A DNA stretch of 64,000 nucleotides, from NCBI GenBank assembly GCA_036971615.1, contig JAYKKR010000004.1, forward strand, positions 620,001 to 684,000, in the 5' to 3' direction. The position numbers and the translations under genes were made by a program. This DNA is from Amyloporia xantha (taxonomy: Eukaryota; Basidiomycota; Agaricomycetes; Polyporales; Adustoporiaceae). A model generated the notes under the pieces. That model was not told the DNA's origin. It was given only the letters and a program-made list of their open reading frames with translations, and did not search any database. Below, piece by piece: positions 10,630 through 22,596 of the stretch. Numbering within the stretch: the stretch's first letter is position 1; every line of letters begins with the position of its first letter.

Positions 10630-11665
10630 ATGACCATGCCTGCAGTACCTTGGAGGAAGTTCCGCAGGAAGGCGCTCTTTTCATCGCGCAGGAGCCCTCC
10701 GTATCGCTGAACCGGCCAGGAAGTCATCTGGGGCGCCCCTAACTGTCAATGGCGACCTTCTGTACTACTCCCACCCTCCTGACGGTTCGCGGCCCTACAC
10801 CCTTATCAACGCTGATCCGAAGTCAGGGCGGACGGGAAACTGGATTCCTGAGCACCATGAGGTCGAAATACAGGACCTGCGCGGGAGGGAGAACTCCGTC
10901 AGCCTCGACACCGCAGGTTTCCAATTCTACCAGGGCGCTCCGGACCACACTTCTTTCACAGACGAGGAGGAAATCAGGGGCAAGTACTACCCTGAAAGTG
11001 TCGCGCTCGTCAAGCTTCTGACGGGTGCCAATCGTGCTGTGCCCTTCGACCATAGTACGTGCCCTTTACGGATGTTCATGCGCAGTCACTCACTGTGGCG
11101 CTCTCAGCTATCCGCCGTCGCCGCCCGGGTGAGCTTGACGACTCACCTGAGAAGCGCCAGCCGGTGCCGCAGGTGCACGTCGACCAGACGCCTCAATCCT
11201 CCGTCGCTCGGGTCCATCGGCACCTCCCTGCCTCGGATGTCCCGGGGCTTCTCCAACGTCGTTTCCAGATACTCAATTTGTGGCGCCCCTTGGACCACCC
11301 TGCGCTCGATTGGCCGCTCGCGCTGTGCGACTATGGGAGCATCAATAGGAAACAAGACGTCATACCCATCACTCTACGCTATCCCGATCACGAGGGCGAG
11401 ACTTACGGGGTGAAGTATTCACCGGAGCATCGGTGGCGGTATTTGAAGGCTATGCGGCCAGACGAGTTCGTTCTGATCAAGTGGTAAGCCGCCTGGTTCG
11501 GTGTGCGCTCCTCGGTTGACGTGAACGTGCCCAAACAGCTTTGACTCTCAAGACGACGGGAAAACAGCTGTCTTCACACCTCACACGGCGTTTGACGATC
11601 CTACCACACCCAAAGATGCTCCGTTCCGGGAGTCGGTCGAGTTGCGGATGCTAGTATTCTATTGA
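10630..11665 (+). CDS. CmcJ/AsaB-type hydroxylase/desaturase (GA4-desaturase-like)
   Basis: Member of the fungal family related to the cephamycin methoxylase subunit CmcJ and AsaB, usually annotated as Fe(II)-dependent oxygenases or desaturases of secondary metabolism. Exons 10630-10644, 10724-11054, 11108-11483 and 11539-11665 sum to 283 codons (282 residues), the normal length. The signature blocks are present: LLYYSHPPDGSRPYT near the start, SLDTAGFQFYQ, FDHTIRRRRPG (created by the 11054/11108 splice), QVHVDQTP, ICxxx-equivalent LALCDYGSINRKQDVIP, and CFDSQDDGKTAVFTPHTAF near the end. The first exon encodes only MTMPA; it was chosen because the long frame has no ATG and the 79-nt intron fits in phase. 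No adjacent biosynthetic core gene is seen, but a flavin monooxygenase lies 1.2 kb downstream. Confidence 0.85.
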
Positions 11666-12871
11666 GTATAATGTAGGACGACGCTATGCAGCATATTCCG
11701 ATTTCGAATTGACGTCATCCTGGCCGCTGCCCATCTATGATGTCAGTCCGGAAGCAAATGGCTCTAACTGCAGTGCGAGATAGCTTGAAACAGCAATTGA
11801 CAGCGTCTGATCGCACGCATAACTTTCGAGGTGTGTCAGCAGTAGGTCAGTATTTGTCACTGTTGTACGAAGCTATGCGCAAGATAGAAACTTCTCTCAC
11901 CCAACTTGCTCCATGTGGGACGGTCTGTAAGTGGCGCTGCTTACATAGTGCTCTACTTCAGCTGTGGACGACGACCGCTGGACGATGAATGGACACATGG
12001 GCCAATTATTCCCCTATTGATACCTTCCACGTGTTAGACCAAGTCTCCGATGAGGAGCAGAAGCTTTCCAGTCATACGGACTTCTATTTACAGAGACCAA
12101 TTACAAGATGTCACAAGGTGAAGCCGGCCTCGAAACGACGCGTTGTCTAACGGCGGGCTCTGTGTCCCGGGTAAGTACAGATGCAACTGCCAGATCTGGA
12201 CAGTCTTTTCTAATGATGATAGTACCATGTTCTGATACAATGCACAGGCCACGCTTGATAGGAGCTATCGTCCTCGCCGATGACTGACGACGACGTCGGC
12301 GGGCGTACTGGTCATGGCCCAAGCTCGTCTTCCTGCCGCCCTACGTTTCTGGCCGGCAACATCACGTGCCTTCTCCTCGTCTTGCACAAATCAATTGGCC
12401 AGGTAACTTACTGTGAATGAGACTTCATCGTCATTTCTGCAATGTTTCCTGAATAAGAAGCCTGGGTATCACGGCCGAACGGTGATCATGATCGACAAGG
12501 AGCGCAAGTCCCACCCTCGTTTACTGCTTTCCGACCTCTTCAGGTAGAGGTCCGGATCGCTCACTGTGACTTCCGTCAGCGAGGATTGTGGCATAATTAA
12601 CAGGTGGTATGGTTCCTCACCGGCAGCACTGCGCGCCTCAAGGGTCATCATCCAACAATCATGAGCGCTAAGTGAGTTGCGAACAGTGTCTCATATCATG
12701 CCCCCGAGAACACGCGTCTCGCGGCCCCACCGCCCGGCATGGTAATAATCCCCCTTACATGTCGGGTATATATATGCCTCCCAAAGGCGCTATTGATCCC
12801 TGTGCCGTGATCAGTGCTCAGTTTGTCATTTCTAAGTCCTTCCAAGTCAACACTACGTGTGATCTGCAGCT
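11666..12871. other. Intergenic upstream of FAD monooxygenase
   Basis: No gene could be assembled. Short open stretches near 11737-11990 and 12110-12170 are followed by plausible donors, and a 90-nt piece near 12310-12400 reads like a protein in two frames. None matches a family I know, so they may be decayed exons. A TATATATA box is at 12767-12774. Confidence 0.4.
12767..12774 (+). promoter_or_regulatory. TATA box of FAD monooxygenase
   Basis: TATATATA, 98 bp upstream of the ATG at 12872, a normal spacing for a fungal core promoter. Confidence 0.55.
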
Positions 12872-15040
12872 ATGTCTCAGAATCTCCCCGTCCTAATCGT
12901 ATGTCATATACCATATTCCCATATTTCACCTAACGATTTATGCAGGTCGGTGCAGGTCCGGCAGGGCTGATACTTGCACTAACACTACTCAAGAATGGTA
13001 TACGGATCCGGATCGTAGACAAGAACCGAATTCCTCATGGTGGTGCTCGCGGAACAGCGATACAGGTATCCTTCCTCACTTACCAGGGCTCGACGATTTC
13101 ATTAACATATAATCGTTCGCTAGCCTCGCTCGCTGGAGCTGCTGGCATTCTTAGGAGTTGTGGATGATGTATTTGAGATCTCAACCCCGCCACTGTTGAT
13201 GACAATCAATGATACCGACAAGCAAATTGTAAAGACCACTCAATGGGCGGAGGAAGCCGAACAGTCGCCCAGCGTTCCCTATGTAAGCTTTTTATTCATT
13301 GTCACTGATTTCGCTGATACTACGTCGTGATTCAGCCTCGAGTGGCGTCGGCAAGTCAGGCTCAACTCGAGAAGGTGTTGCGGAAGCACATCGAGCAGTT
13401 GGGAGGGAGAGTCGAGTTTGGGACGGAGGTGGTCAGTGTCAGTCAGGACAGCGACAAGGTTGTCGCCCGCCTTGTAACGTCCTCGACAAGTGGTGAGATT
13501 GAACAAGAAGAAATCACAGAGTGCGAATATCTCGTTGCTACTGATGGCGCAAGGAGTACTGCTCTTGTTTTCGTCTGCCGTAACGCATCTGACTTATCCA
13601 CATCTGCAGGTCGTATTAGAAAGGAGATTGGTCTCGCTTTTCTTGGTGAGACCAGAGAGGCCGAGCGAATATTCGTGGCCAATGTCGACGGGGATGGTGT
13701 CGACAGAGAAGTCAGTTATTTCATTGCGGTCAGGAGCTCCTGGTTCTCACGCATAATTCTCAGCATTGGCACATGTGGGGAGCTTGAAGGCAGGGGCGTA
13801 AGTTCTTGCACCCACACTTCAACAGCATCTTCTCATTCATCAACAGAATTGGACTGAAGCCGCTGAAGCCCGCTCCGCTCTTCCAGGTCCAAGCTTTTGG
13901 ATCAGCACTTCCTGCGGTACTTCCGGAGGATGCAGCGGGGATCCAGGAACTCTTCAATTCCATCAGTGGCACTACGCATGTAAAGCTGTCGAATGCTACA
14001 TGGGTGTCAACGTGGACGTAAGTGTTTGTTATGGCACACAAATCAATGTAGCTGATGATGCAGATGACAGAGCGAACATTCGTATGGTCAACACCTTTAA
14101 TGTCGGCAGAGTGTTCTTGGCAGGCGGTAAAGACGGAAGATTCGTACACTCCGAATGAACTGCTGAGCCTAGTTGCAGATTGCGCGCATTCACATTCTCC
14201 GGCTGGAGGACAAGGGACAAACACCGCCATGCAGGATTCGGTAGGTCCGGCATGCTGGGTATATATTCGAATATTGTTGTATACTAATCCAATTTACAGT
14301 TTAATCTTGCTTGGAAACTCGCGCTAGTGATCCGACGGCTCGCGTCTCCGTCGCTCCTCAAAACGTATGACATCGAGCGTATGCCTGTAATTGCGGAGAT
14401 GCTCAACCTCTCCACCGAATTGCATGCCCTTACTTTTAATCGCAACCAAGCATCAGCCCTGGAAGCTGGGCCGACCGCCGACTCAGAACAGGCGATGTTT
14501 CGTCCGAAAAGACTACTGCAGCTTGGCATCAATTGCCGTTGGAGTCCTATCGTGGTGGAGGACCGCACTGCAAGCGACGAGCCCTCGACGAAAGACCCTT
14601 ACGGCGAAGCGACAGAAAAACTTCGGGCTGGAGACCGTGCCCCAGACGCAACTCATCTCGCAGATGCGTCGCGATCGGATGTCAAAGACACCTTCACGCT
14701 GCATTCGATGTTGTCCGTGGATAGACACACCGTCCTTGTCTTTCCACATCATGTCGAGTCGCCGGATACCAATGGACTAGTCAAGGCGCTTGAAGACCAC
14801 GCGAGGTTGGACCTGACCAATGCCATTCTCATAGTCCCGCCGCAATCGGGCATAGAGAAGCCTACAATGGAACCTGGTCGTGTCCGCATTGTAATTGACA
14901 TCGAGGGTCATGCTCGAGCCGGATACGACGCGCCGCCTGACCGTGACTCGTTTGTGGTCATCCGTCCCGATGGCATAATCGGAGCGTACACTCACGACAT
15001 CACCGCAGCCAGTCGTTATTTCACCGCTGTTCTTGCCTAA
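12872..15040 (+). CDS. FAD-dependent aromatic monooxygenase (phenol hydroxylase-like), apparent frameshift
   Basis: Group A flavin hydroxylase that would use NAD(P)H and oxygen to hydroxylate an aromatic substrate. Exons: 12872-12898, 12946-13065, 13124-13282, 13336-13555, 13610-13710, 13764-13797, 13847-14017, 14071-14126, 14179-14240 and 14300-15040, about 564 residues. Motifs: VGAGPAGLILALTLLKNG for FAD (about 10), DGARS near residue 228, and LAGDCAHSHSPAGGQGTN (about 294-311), each of the last two completed across splice sites. The C-terminal 160 residues, with HTVLVFPHHV and DSFVVIRPDGIIGAY, form the thioredoxin-like domain of phenol hydroxylases. In exon 6 the conserved HWHMWG (13764-13781) runs into a stop, while SLKAG follows in the next frame, so one base seems missing at the G run 13777-13780. 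Either the gene is inactive or the run was miscounted in the assembly. Confidence 0.82.
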
Positions 15041-15838
15041 GCTCTTCTAGCAATGTACACTTCAATTTGAGTGCAAAGAGTTGTGCGGTGTTTTCGTTGT
15101 AAAATAGGAAGGTCCCGGTTTGACTACTTCCCTTTGACGACCCTCCCATCTCGCGCATATAGTCACGCGGTTATTACGTTTCGAGTGAATCGCATGCTGC
15201 AAGACAAGGAAGCAGGTCTGAGGCGAAATCATGATTCTGCACTCTTATTCATTCATGGACTCACCCGGCAGCCCCGACCTAAATCCCAGTATTCCATCAA
15301 TATTCAATGCTCAATGCCAGTGTGATGACCATGGCAGCGGTTATGCTCTGAACTTTATGATATAGAGACTCCACTCCAGCGGTACACGTTGTAAACGGTA
15401 CAAACCATAATAATGGCAGTTAAAGACACTGATCCTATGAACTACTCACGGAGAAATAGCCGAAGGAAAGCAAGAAAAACGCTGATTCGTTCGAGATGAA
15501 TGTCCATGAATTGAGCGTGATCGCGTCGGGCGCGTGAAGCGCGTCATGTCACATAACACACAGAATGTGTGACGAAGTATGTCACAGGCTATGTCACTTG
15601 GGGCTCTACCTCCCTGCAGTTGAAACTTGTCTCTGGTGGCGATATCTGCGAGTCCTTTACATGCACAATCCATCGAGGAAACGGGACGCAAGGCGAGGAA
15701 TCTCTGCGATATAAGTTGTGGGGTATCTTTATTACCGCAGTCGCACCGCAGCAGGACAAGGGCTATAAGACGCGCCGCGCCGTCTGTCTGTCTCCGACCA
15801 CATCGTATTCTGAGCTATACTCCATAGAGTCTTCAGGG
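15041..15838. other. Intergenic, FAD monooxygenase to TMEM184-like gene
   Basis: Nothing recognisable. Open frames such as 15446-15691(-) lack family features. An in-frame but weak upstream extension of the next gene exists (15569 onward) and was not used, because the first hydrophobic helix already follows the ATG at 15839. Confidence 0.45.
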
Positions 15839-18561
15839 ATGTTAGGAAAGCTGCCTAGTCTTGGGTCGGGGTCAGGCTCTGCGCTTCCATTACCCGTTCT
15901 TCTACTCTCAGGGATATCTACTCTTGTCGCGACACTTGTATCTGCCACCTCCATCTTTCTACATCTCAAGAACTATCGAAAACCCATACTACAACGGTTC
16001 GCCCTCGTCTCTATGATGCGTTCACGATATTCTTACAGAATGAGTCATTATCACTGTGTCGCTCTGTAGAATGGTCGTCCGAATCATGCTCATGGTCCCC
16101 ATATACGCAATAGCATCCTTCATTTCATTGTTCTCCCTTCAAGCAGCGTTCTTCATTGACGTGATTCGTGATATTTATGAGGTATGTTCTCTATATCCTA
16201 TTGTTATGGCATGTGTGGAAACTGCACGGGTAAATCCATGGTCTCTCGGCGATGATATTCTCGGACAAAGGCCATTTTATGTCCACAGCTCGAAAATGTC
16301 ATTTCGATTGAATCAGAGTTGCAGCCGGTGGCATTTGCTCAATAGACGAGTCCAAAAATGGAGGCTGCTCTCAGTGTAAGGATTGAAGACATCCTGATAT
16401 ACTTGCAGCTCGATTTGCACACTCATGGAATCATCGGAGATATAGACCATTGCTGATTAGCGGTATCATTATAGGCCTTCGTAATTTATTGCTTCTTCGA
16501 CCTTCTCATTGCTTACCTCGGCGGAGAGCGATCTCTTCTCATACTCCTACATGGCCGTCCCCCTAAATATCCTGTGTTTCCTGGCAACATATTCTGGAGG
16601 GAAGTCGATGTTAGTGATCCACACACATTCTTGTTCTTGAAGCGCGGTGTTATTCGTGAGCGATCAGTCCGCATTTACCTATGGAAAATGCACTCAGGTA
16701 TTACCGTTTAAGAATATGTACAGGTGAAGCCGATTCTGGCACTGGCCACCATCCTTCTCAAGCTCGTTGGCAAATTCAATGAGGGCGATCTTCGTGCCAA
16801 CTCGGGGTATCTCTACGTGAGCATAGTATACAACGGAAGTATATGTCTCAGCTTGTATTGCTTAGCCATTTTCTGGATGTGTGTGAACAATGACCTCAAA
16901 CCCTTTCGGTAGGTGTCGCATATTTGCATCGAGAACGAGCCCTTCTGACATTTCATAGCCCGATGCCGAAGTTCCTCTGTGTGAAAGGCATCCTCTTCTT
17001 CTCGTTCTGGCAGGCCATCCTGATCTCCATTCTTGTGGCGGCCGGCGCCATCAAGAAGCTCGGGCCGTACACGGACAACGAGCATATCTCACTCGGGCTC
17101 ACGGACACGCTCATCTGCCTGGAGATGCCTATTTTTGCCGTCGCTCACATGTACGCATTCTCTCCCAGAGACTTCATGGACCCGCATATCGCGTTTGTTG
17201 CACGCATGCCGGTGTTATATGCGTTCCGCGACGCGTTCGGGCTGAAAGACGTCGTCGAGGACCTCAAGGCGACACTACGTGGCGAAGGCATGAACTATCG
17301 TGACTTCGAGCCTAGTGAGGGCGTCATGCACCAGGGCGCCGGTCGTGACAGGCGTATTCGGGCGGGTCTTCGGTACAGTCAGGGAGGCAAGAGGAAGTAT
17401 TGGCTTCCTCAGCCTGTGAACTCTACCCGTCCTCAAGGAAACACGGAAAGGAGAGTAAACAGGGCCGTCGAACGTTTCGCAGGGCAAGATCAGGACGAGG
17501 AAGTGTACGCACCACTGTTACCCGACCAGGCGGAGGATGTGGTACACACGGCTGCAGACTTGCGTTCACCCCAGGCTGATCTTGCCTTCTTTGACGGCAA
17601 TCCCGTTGAAGATGAAGGCTTCGACCTTCCGTTCGGCGACATTGATGAGGCAGATGAAGAGCTGTTTGAGCATAGCAAGAAGTACCTCTTTGGTGACTAC
17701 TATTACCCGTCGGTGGACGTGAGCTCCGAGACTGCGAAGATGTCTATGTGGGAGGAAGAAGAACGCATACTGCGCGACGAGCGCGGAGCATTCTTCTCGC
17801 CCTTATCGCGGCCTGGCCGGGTGTTAGGACAACCGCGCCAGAGCTATGGTGCGACGGGCAATTTCCAAAGAAGCGCAGTGCGAGAACGACACGACTCGGA
17901 CGTATCCGACGGCGCGGTTCGCAAGGGGAAGACGAGAGGAGACAGCGGGCCGCCGACACGCGAAGTGGTCATTGACAAGGAGCACGACCGACTGCCGGAG
18001 GCGAAGGTCGGGGACGTGAAGCTGCGGTGGACAAGCAGGGAGCACACGCCGGCACAATCCCCCCGTCTGCGTACCCTGTCAGCCGGTGCGCAACCCGCCT
18101 TGGCTAGGGTGACATCGTCGTCGTCAAGCAGCCCAAGGAGCCGCCAGCCTCCCCCATCTCCGCGGAAAGAGACGGAGCGTCCTGTGCTCCCTCCCGACGC
18201 GGTCGATCTCGTCGTGGAGGATCTGCACGCTGCGGAGAATGCCATGACACACGAGAGGCGGAAGGGCGAGCCTGCTGTGCGTGGAGGAGCCGGCCTGCAG
18301 AAAGTCTACCGCCGGGGATATTTCATCGAGGATGACGACGAGGAGCAGGAGGGCGAGGTCGAGCTTGAAGATGGGGCGGCAGGGCCTTCGGCGGATCAGC
18401 ACGCCGTAGATGACGTGCGTGAAGACGTCGGTAGTATACTCGACGCAGAGGATCAGGCGGTTGAGACATTGACAGTCGCGAAGGCGGAGACACCGCCACC
18501 GCATGTGCGTGCTGTACTCTACAGCCCGGAGATTTTCGACGACGAGAATCCGTGGGCATAG
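15839..18561 (+). CDS. TMEM184 / organic solute transporter alpha family protein (DUF300)
   Basis: Multi-pass membrane protein of the Ost-alpha/TMEM184 family; the fungal members have no firmly known substrate. Exons 15839-15996, 16070-16181, 16475-16655, 16713-16908 and 16959-18561 sum to 750 codons (749 residues). The seven-helix domain covers about residues 1-300, with LHLKNYRKPILQR (helix 1 end), YLGGERSLLILLHGRPP, KRGVIQYVQVKPILAL, GYLYVSIVYNGSICLSLYCL, FLCVKGILFFSFWQAILISIL and the last helix pair around TDTLICLEMPIFAVAHMYAFS, all hallmark stretches. A soluble tail of about 450 residues follows, acidic and serine/proline-rich and probably disordered. Intron 2 (16182-16474) is 293 nt against about 50-75 nt for the others. 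Confidence 0.9.
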
Positions 18562-19454
18562 CAAGGAGAGCATGTTTTACGATTACCGGAGGGCGCATTG
18601 TACCGCATGCTGTGTTCAATTCATTCCTATATTATCATGGAGAGTGTCCTCAAAAATGCGTGTCGAGGAAGTCGCACGACAGCGGCGCAGCGACCGCTCT
18701 CAACGTTCAACGATCGCGCTCATGTCGGACGAAAACAGTCTGTGGTCGATCAAGTGGTCGCGCGCGGCGTCACAGATTTTTCGAACAGCCCATCGCCTGA
18801 GAGTCCGTCGATTGCAAATAGTTCCACGGTTGTCGGCGCTGTGGAGCTTTGCAGAAACGACTCTGGCTGTGCCTTAGGGCCACTGTCGACCCACATTCTT
18901 GGGACACCGGGATTGCGAAACTTACCGTAAGCTTCTAAGCAACGGCGGACTCACTTCACTTGTCACCGCCAATGGGAATGGCGCGAATCCAAGCTATTCT
19001 AAAGCCGTGCCTGCGACATCTTGGCGATGCGCCCTTGAACGCAAATACCTTGCTTGACGTGGCGTAGCATCGCAGAAAGGGGAAATGCGTTTCTGTAAAG
19101 TTAGAGCTTTATCGAGCTGAAAAATCAGGCCCTGTCAGTCCAGGGTGGTCTCTGGATGAGATACAGTCTTCTGCCGCGAACGCGCCTGTAAGCATCAATG
19201 TACAGGTTGGGTCAAACTCAGGCGATCGCTTCCCATCGTGGGATACAGCCCAAATAGACCGTGTGTATGACCAGCAATTGGAAAGACCTCATCCATACCT
19301 TTCGCATTCAGGTCCCAACGAACAGAACCAGTCCATTTTGGAGACAATGAAATGCTGCATCGGGTCAAGCGTCCCGCTGTCCCGGCGCACCAATTATGAG
19401 TCCAGAATTGTTATACAGAAAGCACCGTGCTATTCCAGCAATGCAACCGAGATG
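18562..19454. other. Intergenic between convergent genes
   Basis: The 893 bp between the TMEM184-like stop and the NDUFA2 stop contain only short frames without family features. Confidence 0.5.
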
Positions 19455-19865
19455 TCAGGACAAGTTCAAGAGCTGGGCTATTTTGGACGCCACGTCTGTC
19501 TGACCCAGGTTGTCCAGCTCTACATGTTTCTCTACCCCACGTTCTGGTGCGCATTTAGACGTGAGAAATGAACTGCGAAGCCACGACTGGGCAGCGGGAG
19601 AGAGATGGGACGTACCGTATCGCGCAAACACTCTCGCAGGGGTCCCCTTCGCTTCTCGAATTAATATCGGTAGATCGGGATTATGCTGCTTCAATACGGG
19701 GTATGTGGAGGTGATGAATTGGCTGGTGGTCAAGGATGTTTCAGAACAGAGAGCTCCGAGACCGTGACATGAAACTCACCGTGTTCCAGCTGAAGCGGCA
19801 GCCGACTGGCAGCACAGAATCCTTATCTCCCTTATAGCAGGAGAGAGTGCCTTCGCGAAAGACAT
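19455..19865 (-). CDS. NDUFA2: Mitochondrial complex I subunit NDUFA2 (B8, NUO 10.5 kDa)
   Basis: Accessory subunit of NADH:ubiquinone oxidoreductase, thioredoxin-like fold (L51/S25/CI-B8 domain), on the matrix side of the peripheral arm. Minus-strand exons 19865-19780, 19722-19616 and 19543-19455 sum to 94 codons (93 residues), matching the family. The start MSFAKALSPAIREIRILCCQ is followed by ASAGTRQF, YPVLKQHNPDLPILIREA, ARYERGVEKHVELDNL and a short C-terminal helix. Both junctions restore conserved residues: R-Q at the first and ARYE-RGVEKH at the second. The long open frame 19455-19733 reads through both the second intron and part of the first and is not the real product. Confidence 0.95.
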
Positions 19866-20302
19866 GATGGCGAAGACAGGATCCTCTCGGAGAACGTATC
19901 TTCTAGCAGAGCTTAAGCAGAACGGTCAAAGTGACGACGAAGTCGGCGTGCTGCTACGTGACGGTTCGCGAGTCCGCGGCGTGTGAGTTACAGTCACGAA
20001 TTGTCACGGAGCTTTGACCAACCAATTATCTCCACCGTCTCGTTGAGGCTTTGAGCTCGGTTGTCCGCCACATATGTATTCTCGCCAATAAGAAACGCGC
20101 GATGGTACATATTATATTATTATTGCAACGACGTAGGTCTGCCTGGTATTTTCGCGTCATCTACGAGGGTGTTCCTCAGGTGTATCGGCTCTTGCCGACA
20201 TGAGTCCATGTTGATGGAACCAAATATTTGGTTGCAGACTGGAACGTTCAGCACGGTGACCACGCGCGAGTGTCGGTACAGACGACATTGGCGAAGACAT
20301 CC
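19866..20302. promoter_or_regulatory. Divergent intergenic region NDUFA2 / RAX1
   Basis: These 437 bp lie between two divergent start codons and must hold both promoters. No motif stands out. Confidence 0.45.
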
Positions 20303-21629
20303 ATGGACGACGACCGCCGTCGCCAAGATGATGGCGTGGAAAGCCGCAGGAATCGACTGCCCTCCTTCACGGAAGTCCTATCTCGACGGACACGACCCCC
20401 GGTAGACTTGTTCATGTTCTAGTGAGCTCATGGCCTCATTCCTCGATCGCTCGCGGACTCTTGACACACCTGATTCTTTTTGCCAGCTTATTCCTTCAGC
20501 GCGAGGGGGCTGAAGATATCCTCGACTTCTGGCTGGACGTGCAGCAGCATGAGAACCTATGTCGCGCGTACTTCAAGGACGTGCGCAAGTCGGGGCGGAC
20601 CATCCGAGAAGACTGGCCGGAGTATTGGGACTATGCTCGCAGGCGCGGGTCGATCTATGGCACCGTCGTGGGTTTGAATCCGCAGACGGGCACGAAGCGG
20701 AGCACGGCGAGTACGGGAGACATGCTGTCGGAGCAGGACAGACACAACCTCGCCGCAGGGGGTGAGGAGAAGGCTGCGCGTAGTCCAAGCCCACGCATGA
20801 TGTCCACTTCTCCAGGAACCGCCGTGGCGACGGATCCGCCGCGCTCGACCACTCCGTTTTCGCTCTCTGGTCGCACCCCGACGCTGTTCAACATGCGCCG
20901 CGCTTCGAGAGCGCCGACCATAATCCCACGGTCCGCCGCCATCACACGCCTCGATCTCATTGCGTCCGCGGAGCGCATCTACTTCCGATACCTCTCCCCA
21001 GTCGGTACGGTGGGCTCGACAGAAAATCACGAAATTTACCTACCGCCGGCACTCCGGATCCACTCTTTCCCGTTGAACAGCACGCAGGAGCCAAAGACGC
21101 AGGGCGAGATCAACCTAATGGCGCAAATTCCTGATATGTTCCATGCACAGAAGGAGTATTGCTTCCGTGCCATGGAGCAGGACGCGTTTCCGCGGTTCCT
21201 TCGTGCAAAGGCATTTGGGAACCTGACGCCCGTGTCTGCACTAGTCCGCCTCGTTGTGGGATTAATTATCCTCTGGATTGGATTAGCGGTGGGCTTCTCG
21301 CTGATCTTCCTTAACGTACATCCAAAGTCCAAGCGTTTCTTCGTAAGTGGCATAGTTCCGCTCCTGTGACGCGGTACTAACAGCGCACACAGCTTTTCAT
21401 ACCGTACGCGATCGCCATTCTCTGCCTCATATCTCATCAATACGAGCTGGATCCCATCCTTGTCTTCTTCGGCCAGTCGGAGTCGACGCCTTTCCGCACG
21501 CTCCGGATCCGCGAGCCATACGTCAAGAAACTCTTGCTTGGGCGAGCGCTTTGGGTCTCCGCCCTCGCCACGGCCCTTACGGTGGCGTTGACCATGATCT
21601 TCTGGGCAGTGCCTGGTCACCGGCTGTGA
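20303..21629 (+). CDS. RAX1: RGS-domain membrane protein, RAX1-like
   Basis: Regulator-of-G-protein-signalling domain joined to C-terminal membrane helices, the layout of yeast Rax1, which marks bud sites or polarity. Exons 20303-20421, 20487-21342 and 21393-21629 sum to 404 codons (403 residues). RPPVDLFMF-YLFLQREGAEDILDFWLDVQQHENLCRAYF crosses the first intron and is the start of the RGS helix bundle. A Ser/Thr-rich insertion of about 100 residues splits the domain, which resumes at RLDLIASAERIYFRYL and ends near DMFHAQKEYCFRAMEQDAFPRFLRAKAFGN. Three hydrophobic segments follow: LVRLVVGLIILWIGLAVGF, LFIPYAIAILCLI and ALWVSALATALTVALTMIF. The ATG at 20303 gives MDDDRRRQDD; the upstream in-frame extension was rejected as untypical. 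Confidence 0.87.
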
Positions 21630-22596
21630 GCGTGTACGATTATGTCTAGACTATGCACCGCGGTACGTTGTAGGACTCCGGGACTCGCGAAACGACTTTT
21701 TTTTAGCTATCTCTTATATTTTTTTCACGTTGCTGCACTGCCCGTATTCCCCCGTATTGCCATATTTTATACCCTTTCATCATTAACCCCGCTGTCGCTC
21801 GTTTGTCGTCCTGATTCCTGGCACTTCCAATACATGGAGACATCTTGATTTATGCATGTCGAACGCAGCCCGTTTTCTCATGATTGTCATATAACCTTTC
21901 CCAAGCGAGGTAAGAACTCGTCGGCAGTGTATCTGGGCACCGAAGTATTGCGTAGCGTTGATGGGTCAATGACCGTCGGTGTCGGGTGTAATACATGACA
22001 CGCGTTATGTCAATACTTACACGCAGTCACCATCGCACGCGTTTTGTCCAGTGTTTGAAGCCAAATTATATAAAAAGTCGAAAGGCCGGAGGTGGTCTCG
22101 ACTCTCTTCCAGAAATCGAGTTCGAGATGTGCCTCCAGCGACTCATCGGCTCGCAGTTGCGTCACTCTCCCATGACTGTCACGAATCCTGCAACTTGCTA
22201 CTGACAGTTGGATCAGTCATATATCAAGCATCCGAGTCATAGATGGCGACACACGCGCTGCCACTTGTCAAGAATTCTGCAGCGGCACGTCGTATGGCAT
22301 GGTCGTGTCACCTTGGTATTGTGAAAAGTAGGAAGGCATCGTATGCTGGTGGAGGATGCTCATGAGCTTCGATAGACTGTAATTACAAACGTATTAACAA
22401 ATTGAATGTAAAAGTAAAACGGATGGGCTATGGGTTCCCATGATGAACCCCTCGAATGAAGGACGATCGTGAGACGATCACAGAAAGGGGCTTAGACCAC
22501 GCCAGGTATAGCACCCAGAGATATGCCTCATCAGCAGCAGCATGATGGTTGACCAGTCAGGCAAACGGAGCTAATGGTGCGCAAGCAACCGTTCGA
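21630..22596. other. Intergenic between convergent RAX1 and HMG-box genes
   Basis: AT-rich runs near 21702-21725 and 22380-22420 and no coding sequence that I can support. It should contain both 3' ends. Confidence 0.5.

Noticed and set aside
10630..15040. Oxygenase plus FAD monooxygenase as a secondary-metabolite cluster
   Set aside because: No synthase or other core biosynthetic gene is nearby and the flanking genes are housekeeping, so co-function is not supported.
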